A DNA stretch of 64,000 nucleotides from Blasia pusilla (GCA_050084515.1 CM114273.1:8928001-8992000), one strand, 5' to 3'; shown: positions 36,668-53,640, counted from the first letter of the stretch. Numbers and translations are program-made. The notes: generated by a model not told the origin, from the sequence alone.

Positions 36668-37456
36668 ATGGCCCCACCACAGCACCAGTGTGACCATTGC
36701 CATAGATATGGTCACACTAGGGATAGATGTTTTGACCTTCGCCGAGGGGCACGTCCAGAGGTAGGCCGAGGGCCTAGGGGCGGTTGTCCAGGAGGAGGTC
36801 GGGGAGTTCTTCCTGGACGTGGTGGTAGAGGACCACCACCAGCCAGAGGAGATGGAGCAGGAGCACCAGAGCCGGCACTTCTCTCACGCATCGATCAGTT
36901 GGAGCAGAGGATTGCTACCATGACGATGATGCAGCTTAGGGAAGGCACGGAGCTGCGAGCAGCTAGTGTGACTCCAGCTTCTACCTCTTACCCTGACCCG
37001 GGTGAGGATCTCGCCAATATAGGATTTATGTGTAGTGCAGCCCAGGTTGAGGTAGCTCCATTGGTGACTCGGGATGCTGCGAGAGGCACCGAGCCATCGA
37101 GAGGTGGAGTTGAGATTGACCCATCGGAGGGGACCAATGGGCGGCAGGCCAGGTTTCCACAGTCGTTCACATTGTCGGAGGCACTACACACACCATCGAT
37201 GGTGCCTCGACGACCAGCGGTGCCTACATTCTAGGCACCTACGTCGACGTCACGAGGAGTTGGAGTGACAACTCCTATGCCGGCTCGAGTGGAGTCAATG
37301 TCGACCATAGTGTTGGAGGTGGCCACCAGAGTGAGTCAGACTCCGCTATTTTCCGCCATAGAGTTGGCGACGTTTGGAGTTGGACCAGCTGAGGTGTTCC
37401 GGTTGGCCGCCACGTTGTGTGAGCGTGGAGAGATGCGCTTCTTGTTCGAGAGGTAG
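36668..37456 (+). pseudogene. gypsy nucleocapsid knuckle and linker
   Basis: Same frame as gag. Starts with a canonical CCHC zinc knuckle (CDHCHRYGHTRDRC) at about 36,690-36,735, then a Gly/Arg/Pro-rich tract and a linker broken by TAG at 37,232 and 37,454. The knuckle binds RNA. The Gly/Arg tract is RGG-like and may also bind nucleic acid. Confidence 0.75.
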
Positions 37457-37639
37457 TTGAGGAGGTGGTGGACTTACCCTCGAGCGGTGCTTGGGGCGTT
37501 CCCCACGAGTCATGGCATGCGGCGGCGGCGAGTTGGTAGATATGCCGGCTCGACCGGCCATAGAACGGCGATGGTGACACTGGAGTAGTGTTAATGGATA
37601 ACCAGTGGAGTATTTCGCTTGGTTAGTCCGACGGGACAA

Positions 37640-38293
37640 GATATACCACCCCAGGCGCATCCTACTTGATTCGGGGCGCAACCCTTGATGTTAGGGAAGG
37701 CGGCGTGTTTAGCGTTGGGGTTACGGAAGGCCGACATTGATCCTTGTCCCTTCCAGATACAGACCTCGATTGGGGGCGTATCACCCACTCAATATATGAC
37801 TCGACAGGATATTGTTGTCAGAGTCCAGCCAGAGCATGCGACGGATAGTGCTATGGTGCGCACACGTGCGATTATGACACCAGCTGAGTTGTACGATGTG
37901 TTGGTGGGGAGTACAGTGTTATATCCCCTAGGATTCATCCTTGACTTCTGGGAGGAAACCATTGCTTATCGGCCAGGATGGCGGTCAGATGACGGCCGGA
38001 TGAGTCAGTTACCCGTGCAGTTTGTGGGACGAGGTGGTCAATCACGAGGCGAGTCTATGACCACGTTGGCAGCTTTCACAGGTAGTGTTAGCTGGCCAGG
38101 AGAGTTGTTGGAGGGGAACGCACATGCGGAGGATGTCCCAGTAGCGGATAGTCCCACGGAGAGACAGACCATGGTGGGTGTCTCTTCCCATGTTGGCGAG
38201 ACCTCTTCACCATTGTGGGGTACGACTCCGAAGCTACAGAGGAGTGTTGACGACCTTGTGAGGCAGGCGTGGATTCATGTTTCTATCCCATAG
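37640..38293 (+). pseudogene. gypsy aspartic protease region
   Basis: The active-site triplet Asp-Ser-Gly is encoded at 37,668-37,676 (context LLDSG). The frame then shifts near 37,680, after which MLGKAACLALGL and the following ~200 residues read on to a TAG at 38,291. This is the retropepsin-like domain that cleaves the polyprotein. The second half (about 37,990-38,290) has no recognised fold and leads into the methyltransferase. Confidence 0.7.
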
Positions 38294-38326
38294 CCTCGAG
38301 AGTCACGTGGCGATCGGGCTCGTGGA

Positions 38327-39581
38327 GTGGAGACGATGACCCCACTAGATACAACACCTGTTGTGTGGCAGTGCCTAGAGGAGGGTGTTTGGGTGTTAGA
38401 TCTCTTCGAAGGGATTAGCACCGGATTGGTTGCACTATTGCAGGCGGGCATACGGGTGCATCAGTACCTTTATGTGGAGAGAGATGAGACCGCGCGGCGA
38501 GTATCATTACGTCACGTGGCGAGATTGGTCCAGAGGTATCTTGAGTTTTTGTCGGTATCTGCAATACGGGGATACCAGCATACGCTACCCGCCGACATCT
38601 CTTTGGTGGGGGCGCAGGATCTGGATAGAGTTGGCACCATTCATTTGGTGATTGCTGGATGGCCATGTGAGGGTCATTCATTAGCTGGCCGTGGATTTGG
38701 ATTGCAGGATGTTTTGGGAGATGCTGCGAGTAGTACAACACTTGCAAGAGAGTCAGATATGTTCTCCAGCGTATATTTTGGAGAACGTGCCGTTGTTGGG
38801 AGATACTCGTGCACATGTGATGACGAGTGTTCATCAGGTGAGGTCCTGGTTGGGACCTGCTGTGTTGTTAGATGCAGCGAGAGTTGGGTCACGTGCCCAT
38901 CATCCACGACTGTGGTGGACGAACCTGATACCATCAGAGGTAGTGAGTCGAGCATTCAGTGGAGTCCAGAGAGCACCACATCTCACAGTGGATGCTATTT
39001 TGGCCTCAGGGCGTCGATCTCAAGTGGTGACATGGGATGATAGACCACCGTTGGCCATGGCCAATAGGGTGGGAGAGTTTAGGGCAGCCTTACCTACGTT
39101 GGTGAGCTTCCCAGCATCCCATGCCTTTCGTCAGGGAGGGCCAAGCATGATTTGGGATGAGGTGACCGGAGCATTGGAGGAGCCTACAGCAGATGAGCGC
39201 GAGCACGCCATGGGGTTCACTACCGGTACTACGGCGGTGCCAGGGATGACTGAGGCATCACGGAGACAGGTGTTGGGGCAGGCGATGAACCTCAACTATC
39301 TCACATGGATAGTCAGCCTAGGTATGGTTGAGCAGAGATGGATGCGAGTGTCATCCATGCCGTCACGTCCACGAGTTGGACCATTGCCTACAGGGTTTGT
39401 ACAAGCATTGGCTGGGGGTGAGACGAGGAGAGATAGGCACCCATGGACTTCCTGGGACATCGTTCGAGCAGAGAGTGCGAAGGCAGGTAGAGAAGCACAT
39501 GTTCATTTTTTGGATGTGGAGCATGGTGTAGGAGGTCAAAGTGGAGTGGCTGTTGCGGAGGTGGCTAGGGTTGCTACATAG
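38327..39581 (+). pseudogene. cytosine-5 DNA methyltransferase domain inside gypsy pol
   Basis: Two frames joined near 38,710. In the first: motif I (VWVLDLFEGISTG, from 38,390), which binds S-adenosylmethionine, an acidic VERDE, and motif IV (IAGWPCEGHS) with the catalytic Cys codon at 38,669-38,671. In the second: motif VI (Glu-Asn-Val at 38,781-38,789), a motif VIII-like RLWWTNL near 38,915, a target-recognition segment ending AMGFTTGTT, and motifs IX/X (RRQVLGQAMNLNY, to about 39,300). The domain lies between protease and RT in the polyprotein orientation, so it belongs to the element and is not a chance neighbour. Order I-IV-VI-VIII-X is that of ordinary (not DRM-type rearranged) C5 methyltransferases. 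Trp before Pro-Cys is unusual. Confidence 0.9.
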
Positions 39582-41096
39582 CAACCAAAGCCGGAGGTTG
39601 CGTCCTCTCCGAGTGAGGTCACGATGGAGACTTGGGAGCCTGTGATAGGTCTCAAGTTGATAGGAGGAGAGCGTCGGTGAGTTCATAGGTTTCTGAGAGG
39701 GCATGTCAGTTGTTTTGCCTTCAGTATGAGAGACTTGGGTATGCTAAAGGGTCCCGGGATACGGATTGAGTTGGCTAGTGATATGCCGATCTTTCGTCGA
39801 CCCTACAGGTATTCTGATATGGAGCGAGCCTTGATTCAGAGCAGGAGTCAGGACTTGTTGGAGACTGGACTTGTGGAGTTATCACATGGGGAGTAGGCAT
39901 CTGCCACAGTCATGATGGCGAAGAAGGATATGTATGGCAATTGGACATATAGGCGGATGTGTGGAGATTACCGTCCTATCAACCGACAAACGAGGTCAGA
40001 TCGGTACGCCATGCCTACTCCTGAGGAGATCTTGGATGCGATAGGGCATGCAAAGATCTTCAATACTCTAGATCTCCGTGTTGGCTATCATCAGCTTCCT
40101 ATCAGGTTGGAGGACAGAGAGAAGACAACATTCTGGGGGATAGATCGGTTCGGAAGAGATTGCTTGTATCAGTGGCGGTTCTTACCATTTGGGTTGAAGA
40201 ACGCGCCTGCAGAGTTTCAGAGAGTGATGGATAGGATTCTGGCTGGCTTGGATTTTATACGATGTTACATAGATGATATTCTCATTTTCAGTTCCACGGT
40301 TGAGGAGCATGAGCGACACTTGGAAGAGGTGTTTCGGCGATTGCAGTTATACGGACTGAAGTTATATCCAGGAAAGTGCAGATTCTTTCAGGAGCAGATT
40401 GAGTACTTGGGACACGCCATATACCCGAGTGGGTTAGGCGTTCAGCAGATGAAGATAGAGGCTATTGCGCAGATTCCACGCCCTACAGATGTGAGTCGAG
40501 TCCGAGCATTTCTTGGACTGGCAAACTTCTATCGACAGTATGTCAGGGGTTTTAGTGCAATCGCAAAGTCTTTGACCTTGTTGACGAGACTTGATCAGGT
40601 GTGGTTGTGGGGAGATGATCAAGAGCGAGCATTTCACGAGCTCAAGGACAGGTTGACATCCTTACCCATTTTACAGAGACTGGTTAGGGGTCGCCCATTC
40701 CAATTACATATGGATTAGAGCATGCTAGATCTAGGAGCAGTGCTTACTCAGAGGGATGACGAGGAGAGGGAGTTCGTTGTGGCTTACGCAAGCCGATCGA
40801 ACAACATTGCAGAGGCAAAGTACAGCTCCTACAAGGGAGAGTGCTTGGTTGCAGTGTGGGCCGTGGCACATTTACGGTGCTATTTATTCGGCAACCATTT
40901 CACACTTATCACTGATCATCAGCCGTTGAGGTGGTTGATGGAGTCCGACAAGCTTACGGGAAAGCTTGCCATGTGGGCTCTATTACTACAGGAGTATGAG
41001 TTTGAGGTGGTTCATAGGCCAAGTCGGCTGAACCAGGATGCGGATGGGTTGAGTCGTAACCCATGTCCGAGTCAAAGAGACGACATAGGAGCTTGA
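39582..41096 (+). pseudogene. gypsy reverse transcriptase and RNase H
   Basis: RT begins around IELASDMPIFRRPYRYS (about 39,765) and continues through MCGDYRPIN, TLDLRVGYHQL, WRFLPFGLKNAPAEFQ and the catalytic CYIDDILIF (about 40,260-40,285). RNase H follows with LGAVLTQ, KYSSYKGECLA-like VAVWAVAHL and TDHQPLRW. Broken by TGA at 39,678 and TAG at 39,894 and 40,716, and ended by TGA at 41,094. The sequence is otherwise highly conserved, so the element was competent not very long ago in evolutionary terms. RT copies the element RNA and RNase H removes it. Confidence 0.95.
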
Positions 41097-41120
41097 TGGC
41101 ACGGAGAGAGTGATGAGGAG

Positions 41121-42560
41121 ATGGTGCCCGGTTGGCATGCATCTGCCTATCTTTGTTGGTTGACTATGGCAGGTCAACCACAGGTGATGACTCTAGTGGT
41201 GGGGTTGGATTATGAGTCTTTGGATCCGGAGGTTAGTGAGGAGGCGACAGGTGGTCGTGATATCCATGACGACATGGAGGTTGTGGAGTTCTTGCGCACT
41301 GGCGTCATTGCGAGCACAGTGAGTGCTAGGGAGCGGGATCGGATCCTATAGAGAGCCAAGAGGTTCAGGTGGGAGGGGACTCACATTTTGCGGGTATGGA
41401 GAGATGGTAGGATACGAGTGGTACCTCATCCTTCCCAGCGAGCACGTGTAGTGCGACATGCCCATGAGGAGTTGGGACATTTCGGAGTAAAGCGTACTTA
41501 CAGCTTACTCCAGGTTCAGTATTGGTGGTGCGGCATGCATACTGGGATACATTGGGTTTGTGGCCAGATGTATGGTATGTGACAGAGTGCGAGCATCCTT
41601 CAATGCTCCCACTCCGCAGTTACATCCTTTGCCGATTATGGGTTTAGGTTATCGGTGGAGTTTAGACTTTGTGGGACCTTTGCCATTGACAGGGCGTCAT
41701 CATAGGTACGTGTTAGTTATGAGGGAGCATTTCTCCAAGTGGATAGAGTTGGTGGCACTACTTGACAAGGCGAGCGAGGGAACAGCTTATGGCGTTTCTA
41801 GATCGTGTGCTTAGTCACTTTGATGCACCGGCGGAGGTGTTGACTGACCAGGGTACCAAGTTCAGGGGAGAGTTTCAGGCCTTGTGTGATCAGGCGCTGA
41901 TAGATCACCGCACCACGTCTAGAGATCATCCGAAGGCGGATGGGTTGGCGGAGAGAGTTGTACAGAGGGTGAAGAGAGGATTGCGCAAGTATGGCTTGCA
42001 GCGAGGACAGTTGAGGGAGTGAGACCTACAGTTGCCATGGTTGGCTATGGGTTATCGCTTTAGTCGATAGGCATCCTTGGCGTCATTTTCACCGTACTTT
42101 TTGCTCTTTGGGAGAGAGCCAGATTTACCTGCAGCGATTTGACGTGACATGGCGGAGGTATTAGATCTTGATGATCCAGATGTGTGGGTACAAGCATGTT
42201 CTCAGAGGGCATAAGTTTTTCGTAGAGTTATGCCTATGGCCTTTGAGAACTTAGTTATTGCCCAACATAGAGATACATTGAGGTACGCGACCATTTGTGG
42301 AGGAGGTTATCGTCCAGGGATTAGGAGGTTTCATCTTGGAGATTACATGTATTTACAGCAGGAGGCATCCACGACGCTAGATGTCACTGCAGGGCGCACG
42401 ATCCTACGTGTGCGCAAGGTATTACCGACCGGAGTCCTCATGTTGGAGGGACGGAATGGTATGGTTTGGAAGGATCATATGCGCAATTGTGCGCCTTGTC
42501 ATCTTCCGAACGTAGATGGGACGGTGGATCCGAGCTTGGTAGTGGTACCTGCAGGCTTGA
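41121..42560 (+). pseudogene. gypsy integrase
   Basis: HHCC module at about 41,450-41,590 (HAHEELGHFG ... CGQMYGMC), then the catalytic core with Asp (SLDFVGPLP), Asp (VLTDQGTKF) and Glu (ADGLAERV), all three visible. Stops at 41,349, 42,020, 42,068, 42,140 and 42,212 and frame changes near 41,575 and 41,790 inactivate it. After the core, 42,230-42,560 is a C-terminal region with GGYRPGIRRFHLGDYMYLQ and VRKVLPTGVLMLEGRNG, an SH3-like integrase tail that leads directly into the PHD finger. Confidence 0.92.
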
Positions 42561-42562
42561 GC

Positions 42563-42711
42563 TGTATGTTGTGCGGATCTGCGAGGGATGGAGCCACTAT
42601 GTTGGTATGTGATGGTTGTTCTCGAGGGTGGCATATGTCATGTCTGACCCCCCCCCCCCCCCTCTTGATGTGGTTCCCACGGGACGATGGATGTGTTCAA
42701 GATGTGTATAG
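42563..42711 (+). pseudogene. PHD finger at the integrase C-terminus
   Basis: Cys codons at 42,563 and 42,572, Cys-x2-Cys at 42,608 and 42,617, His at 42,632, Cys at 42,641, then after a frame change in a 15-C tract (42,648-42,662) a Trp-Met-Cys-x2-Cys at 42,694 and 42,703. This is the full C4HC3 set of a PHD finger, including the Trp just before the last Cys pair. In the second frame a stop (42,709) follows one codon after the last Cys, so the finger ends the polyprotein. PHD fingers bind modified or unmodified histone H3 tails. Here it occupies the place of the chromodomain of chromoviruses. Confidence 0.88.
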
Positions 42712-42777
42712 GATAGTAGGTCATGTCAGAGAGATGTGATATTTTCTATTTGGAGTTGGGGGGATCCAACTGCCAGC

Positions 42778-42788
42778 TAGGGGGGTGG
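42778..42788 (+). other. polypurine tract of gypsy element
   Basis: TAGGGGGGTGG directly before repeat X; an equivalent tract precedes X near 214-224. Such tracts prime plus-strand DNA synthesis just upstream of the 3' LTR. Confidence 0.6.
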
Positions 42789-42911
42789 TTGTGTAATCTC
42801 CATGTATATGGTTGAGTTGATTTTTGTACATGTGTGGAGAAGATCGGTGTTGTGTGGTGTAGATGTGACCAACGATGTATGTTGAGTAGCGATATGTATG
42901 CGCATGACAGC
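42788..42911 (+). repeat. terminal repeat X, first copy
   Basis: GTTGTGTAATCTCCATG to CGCATGACAG; repeated with about 8% divergence at 43,392-43,530 on the other side of repeat A. The X/A junction contains the palindrome TGACAGCTGTCA. Confidence 0.85.
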
Positions 42912-43080
42912 TGTCACATGTGAGTAGCCGATAGGCCGAGATCTATCGCGGATAGGGCGTAGGAGCCAGCGGACTATCTTGAGTGTAACTTTGTCCCACG
43001 GTGTTGGATGAGGTTGAGGATAGGTCCATTGTGTCAGGAACGTCGTTTCTGACAACTTTCATGTTGAGGTCTTTTACATC

Positions 43081-43222
43081 CGGGTGACTTGTTGACCAGG
43101 TCACCCGCCTCCGGTAACTAGTGCGCGCACGTTACCAAGGGAAGGGCTATTTTTAGGGGAAGAGCCTTTTGGCTCTTCCCAACCCTATATAAGAGAGGAA
43201 GATGGCTTTCCTAAGCCATCTT
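43081..43222. repeat. hairpin array in right terminal repeat
   Basis: 43,081-43,107 (8-bp stem), 43,113-43,136 (6-bp stem around the palindrome GTGCGCGCAC), 43,157-43,180 (10-bp perfect stem, TTTT loop) and 43,199-43,222 (10-bp perfect stem, 4-nt loop). Confidence 0.92.
43186..43193 (+). promoter_or_regulatory. TATA box of gypsy terminal repeat
   Basis: TATATAAG between the third and fourth hairpins. Transcription would start about 25-35 bp downstream, inside or just after the fourth hairpin. The left copy has TATAGAAG. Confidence 0.65.
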
Positions 43223-43391
43223 TCTCATGTTGGGCCGTTGGAGCACCTCCCTTGCATGTGTGTGAGCTAGGACTATGGTGCTAGCGTCCGGATTCCTTGA
43301 TAGCACAAGATGGACGAGGCTCGATATGCCGATGTAGATTGAGGAGTGGAGTTTTAGGCCGGGTGTGCCGTTTTTACTACTCTTTATTTTT

Positions 43392-43529
43392 GTTGTGTGA
43401 TCTCCATGTATATGTATGAGTTGAGTTTTGTACATGTGTGGATCGACCCATGTGTGGGGAAGATCAGTGTTGTGTGGTGTAGATGTGACCAGCGATGTAT
43501 GTTGTGTAGCGATATGTATGCGCACGACA
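43392..43529 (+). repeat. terminal repeat X, second copy
   Basis: Follows repeat A without a gap and ends CGCACGACA, followed by GGGG. Carries an extra ~17-bp internal segment (ATCGACCCATGTGTGGG region) not in the first copy. Confidence 0.85.
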
Positions 43530-50109
<6,580 letters not shown>

Positions 50110-50460
50110 TAGGATCTTTTCCTGCTCTAGAGCACTCCCCCACAGTTGTTTGTTTAGGATTTGGCTCACGGTTCTCTGTAGTCTCGCTCATGACCTTTTT
50201 CCTACTCTACAACATTCCCTTGTGACTGCGTACCTCGGATCTAGCTCGCGGTTATCTCTAGTCTTGGTCATGGCTTTTAGTATTCCAATCTTGCTCGCGG
50301 CTTTTCTCATCTTGGTCTGGCTTGCGGCTCTGTTGGATCTTGTTCACGGTTTGATAACTCTAATCTTCGTTAGGTCTTTTGTCTCTTCGAGTTTTCTGCT
50401 CACTACATTTCACTTGTGGCTGTGTGCCTTGGGCTTTGCTTGCGGTTGTCTATAAACCTT
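50110..50460. repeat. degenerate ~80-bp tandem repeat
   Basis: Diverged units share CCTGCTCTA/CCTACTCTA, GGATYTRGCTC, GCGGTT/ACGGTT, GTCTYGSTCATG and CTTTT. Two adjacent units of ~79 bp are clear, and one or two further ones are very diverged. The open frame through them (50,150-50,455) encodes a hydrophobic peptide produced by the repeat. Confidence 0.4.
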
Positions 50461-51050
50461 GTCCGGGCTTTCTGAATTTTTTAGCACTCTTCACCGCTGA
50501 GGTATGCAATCCCTAATAGTTGCTATAGCTCTCATTTGTTCTCTCGTTCCTATTATTTGCACTCTGTTTATTCAATAAAATAAGGAATAAAATAATGAGT
50601 TCTGTTCTCTCGTATTATTTGCACTCTGTTTGATGCTCAATTGCCTTGGGAAATCCTCATGATAAAATTGTCTCGTCCTCTCTATGTTCAGTTGACCCGC
50701 GCCTGAAACTTTTAGCCTCCCAGAGTCCCACTACTTACCCTACCTCTCGTTCTCCTCATTCACCAGTCATGTTCTCCTTTCTTCGGCACCCACAAAATGG
50801 GAAGCGTCTGGCCTATCTCAATCCAATGGTTCGGTCTCTAGCCCTTCCTGATTCAAAGGTTAGAAGATGGCACTGACTCACTAAACCTAGGAACCCGACT
50901 CTTGAACGAGGAAAGAGAAAACCCCTCAACGATTAGATCTGGGCCGATCTTGTTGCTATGGCAGATCCATTCCCGTCAAGGGAGGAGACATTTCTCATTA
51001 TGCTTGTTTCATTTAAAATAGCGTGTTATAATTTCTAGAGAATCCCCACA
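50461..51050. other. no gene seen
   Basis: No motif on either strand. Confidence 0.5.
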
Positions 51051-51052
51051 AT

Positions 51053-51838
51053 TCATTGATGCTTTGTTCTTCCAGGAATGAGTATTGTGCACATTCTACA
51101 ACATTGTTGACAACTGACATCATCCACCTTGACTGGACGTGGTATATTAGTGTCTCCTACCGTGATTCTCAATTTCTGTTGGAGGATGCACATGTTTCTA
51201 GCCGCCTCCACTATCTCATTGTCAAGGAATATCTTCTCTGTAGCCAATAGCAGGCCCTGCAGAATGGAAATTGTCTCCACCACAACTAGTGCTTCTTCAC
51301 GCTCATGTACCCTCCTATTAAGTCTTTGAAATTTTGAGGCTCAAAGGCATATTTCCACGTCGAAGCGGAACCCTAACGCTAACTTCACATTCATTTTTTA
51401 TTGCATCAAAAATATTCTTCTCCGTTTGAGGTTTTGTGATCTGTTCAAATTGTCTAAGAAGGTTGAACTCTCCAGATAAATAGATTTCATTCTTGAAGAT
51501 CTCTCACTAGTGTAATCTGCAAAATTCCGAGTAGAGCCATCTTCGACTTTCTGACCTAAAAGTTCCATAAGAAGCTGTAATTCCTGGGACGCGCTTTCAA
51601 CATCTAAAGCAATCTTGTTCGATTATGAAATGATTCGAAAACATTCCTTCTTGTAGTTCGTAATAGTCTTATGGACCTTCTCTTTGATTCCTTCATGCCG
51701 TATCCTAATTTTTTCTAAAAGAGTTATCAAATCGGATGGTGCAAGCAAAGCGGACTCATTGATCAATAGTTCTTGGATTGGATAGAGTAAGCAGTTTTCT
51801 ATTGTCAGTCTAGTAGAACTTTCGAGTACGTTGCTCAT
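51053..51838 (-). pseudogene. possible gene fragment, unrecognised
   Basis: Two minus-strand open segments (51,838-51,623 and 51,283-51,053) have protein-like amphipathic composition. The first reads as a possible helical segment (LITLLEKIRIRHEGIKEKVHKT); the second has VSCQQCCRMC. No family recognised. The location 0.5 kb upstream of a Helitron Rep remnant makes a captured gene fragment possible. Confidence 0.2.
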
Positions 51839-52287
51839 TTACAAGACCATCATGTGAGTATCAAATCAACTTAGATTACTTTCTTGTAGATTTGCAATCT
51901 ACTTCTATAAGAATAGTTAGGACCACAATGGAAGTCCTTTTTGTCTTAAGTCTATCATGGGATTGTATTTTCTATCTTAAACTCTCAACTTTCAGTATTC
52001 AATTACTCAGTTTATGTTACATCTTGTATTTGCTCTCAAACATTCCATCCACAAAACTTTAAAAAACCTATGACTACAAATCACCATCACACCTACTTAA
52101 GGGCTAGTTCCAACATATTTAGAAGATCCTCTACTTTCAATGAGGAGAGGTTGAAACTCCAGAGACTCTGCATTAGGGCAATGCTTTCCTTGAATAGGAA
52201 GCTTCATGTAGACCTCATTGTTATGTTTGGTCAGCTTCCAATTAACACCTTTTCAACTGGAAAAATGAATGTTCTAGGACATTCAAA

Positions 52288-53640
52288 ATGATGCAGTGTT
52301 GTGGCTATTGTGGCCAAGTTCTTTACAACAATCCTCGTTGTAAGATGTCAATTATCCAATCTACAATGTATCCTCCGTATGCATTATGCAATGGATTTTT
52401 GAGAGACTACATAATACCACGACCAAGGCATTTTCATGTTTGTGATCATTGTACTTCAAAGAAACCACGAACTGAACTTAATGTTTACATGACACCTACG
52501 TACATCACACGCATACTGAGTGTGAATCCCCTTGAGCTTCAACTTTTATCAATTGTGGATTCACGCAAAGGAATTAAAGCCAAGTATATATAATGGCTTC
52601 CACAAAGGATTTTTTATTGTATCTTCATTCCTTGATTCTCCTCTTGTTGGCTTTAACCTTTCTAATCCTGATCCCCTCCATACACTGCAGTTCAGCCAAG
52701 AGATAAAAGACATACTCTCAATTAACATGACGATTAACAAACTGTATAAAATTTATAAGACATTACTAGAACTTCCAAATCATCTATCTGGGCTAGTAAT
52801 CCTCCCATCTAAAGTTGTGGAAGGCCTACTAAAACAATCCCGAGGTAAAGGTCAGGTCACCCTCAACATTAACCATGATCCCTATCATTCAGAGTTGAAT
52901 ATATTGCAAGATGTGGCCTTTTCCTTACTTGTAAAGAAACGAACTTCATTAGACATTTACGATAATGGTAGTATGTGTCAAGCACATCCTTTATATTAAA
53001 CCGTGAATTGGACAAACTCAAATAGGACAAACCTCATCTTGCTGAAGAAGATCTCTATTGCCACTTATCAAAATATGCTATTAATCCTCAGATACCAGGT
53101 AGTCCCTCATGGCATTGCAAGCATTTGAAAGACCTAAAAGCCATGGTCCACAAATGGGGCATGGCACGCTTTTTCCTTACCTTCACATCTAATGAAGTAT
53201 CAACCAAACGAAGGCCTGAGTATTATAATATTGAAAGCCTATTAAAAAAATTCAACTCAAACTTTACATGGCAAGATGCACCTGCAGAATGTGCCCAACT
53301 TTTCCACATTAGATTGCAATCTTTTTTGTAAAATTTCATATTTGGGGGGCCAAAGATACTTTGTAGGGTACTCCATTAATTACTACGTTATGAGCTCCAA
53401 GGTCGAGGTAGCCTACATTGCCACATGATATTTTGGATTGATGAATCATATATTGATCATATTACATCAAAGATAGGTGCATATATTCCTTCTCTATCCA
53501 CTTCATCTACCTTAGATAATGTATCAACCATTTCTTCCGGAGACCTTTTTTCACAAAATGTAAGATATTACATCGCGGTGGTGTAAGATAATATCTCCAT
53601 CTCATGGTTTTTGGATCAATTATTGTTAACTTTCAGGTTT
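52288..53640 (+). pseudogene. Helitron Rep-protein remnant (HCH type)
   Basis: Successive pieces of a Helitron-like N-terminal region. 52,288-52,600 has Cys-x2-Cys clusters and NPLELQLLSIVD. 52,532-52,999 continues with LELPNHLSGLVILP. 53,125-53,331 has MARFFLTFTSNE and NFTWQDAPAECAQLFH. In another frame YELQGRGSLHCHMIFWID follows, with the His-Cys-His of the HUH nicking endonuclease at 53,416-53,424. The matching Tyr residues and helicase are absent beyond about 53,640. Rep nicks and joins DNA in rolling-circle transposition. Frameshifts near 52,590, 53,000 and 53,335. Confidence 0.8.

Larger units (their letters stand above)
42912..43391 (+). repeat. gypsy right terminal repeat (copy A)
   Basis: Starts TGTCACATGTGAG and matches the left copy to ACTCTTTATTTTT. 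Better preserved in its promoter-like region than the left copy. Confidence 0.88.
33125..43529 (+). mobile_element. Ty3/gypsy element encoding a DNA methyltransferase and a PHD finger
   Basis: The ~10.4-kb element has the order: repeat A, long leader, gag, CCHC, protease, cytosine methyltransferase, RT, RNase H, integrase, PHD finger, polypurine tract, X, repeat A, X'. RT before integrase defines Ty3/gypsy. GGGG precedes the left repeat and follows the terminal GACA on the right, a possible target duplication. Sixteen in-frame stops and several frameshifts make this copy inactive. The methyltransferase insertion between protease and RT, and the PHD finger in the chromodomain position, are not part of standard gypsy elements. 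Confidence 0.92.

Noticed and set aside
42648-42662. Poly-C tract as a programmed frameshift site for PHD finger production
   Set aside because: Possible, but a replication slip or assembly error in a 15-C homopolymer is simpler, and the rest of the element is also broken.
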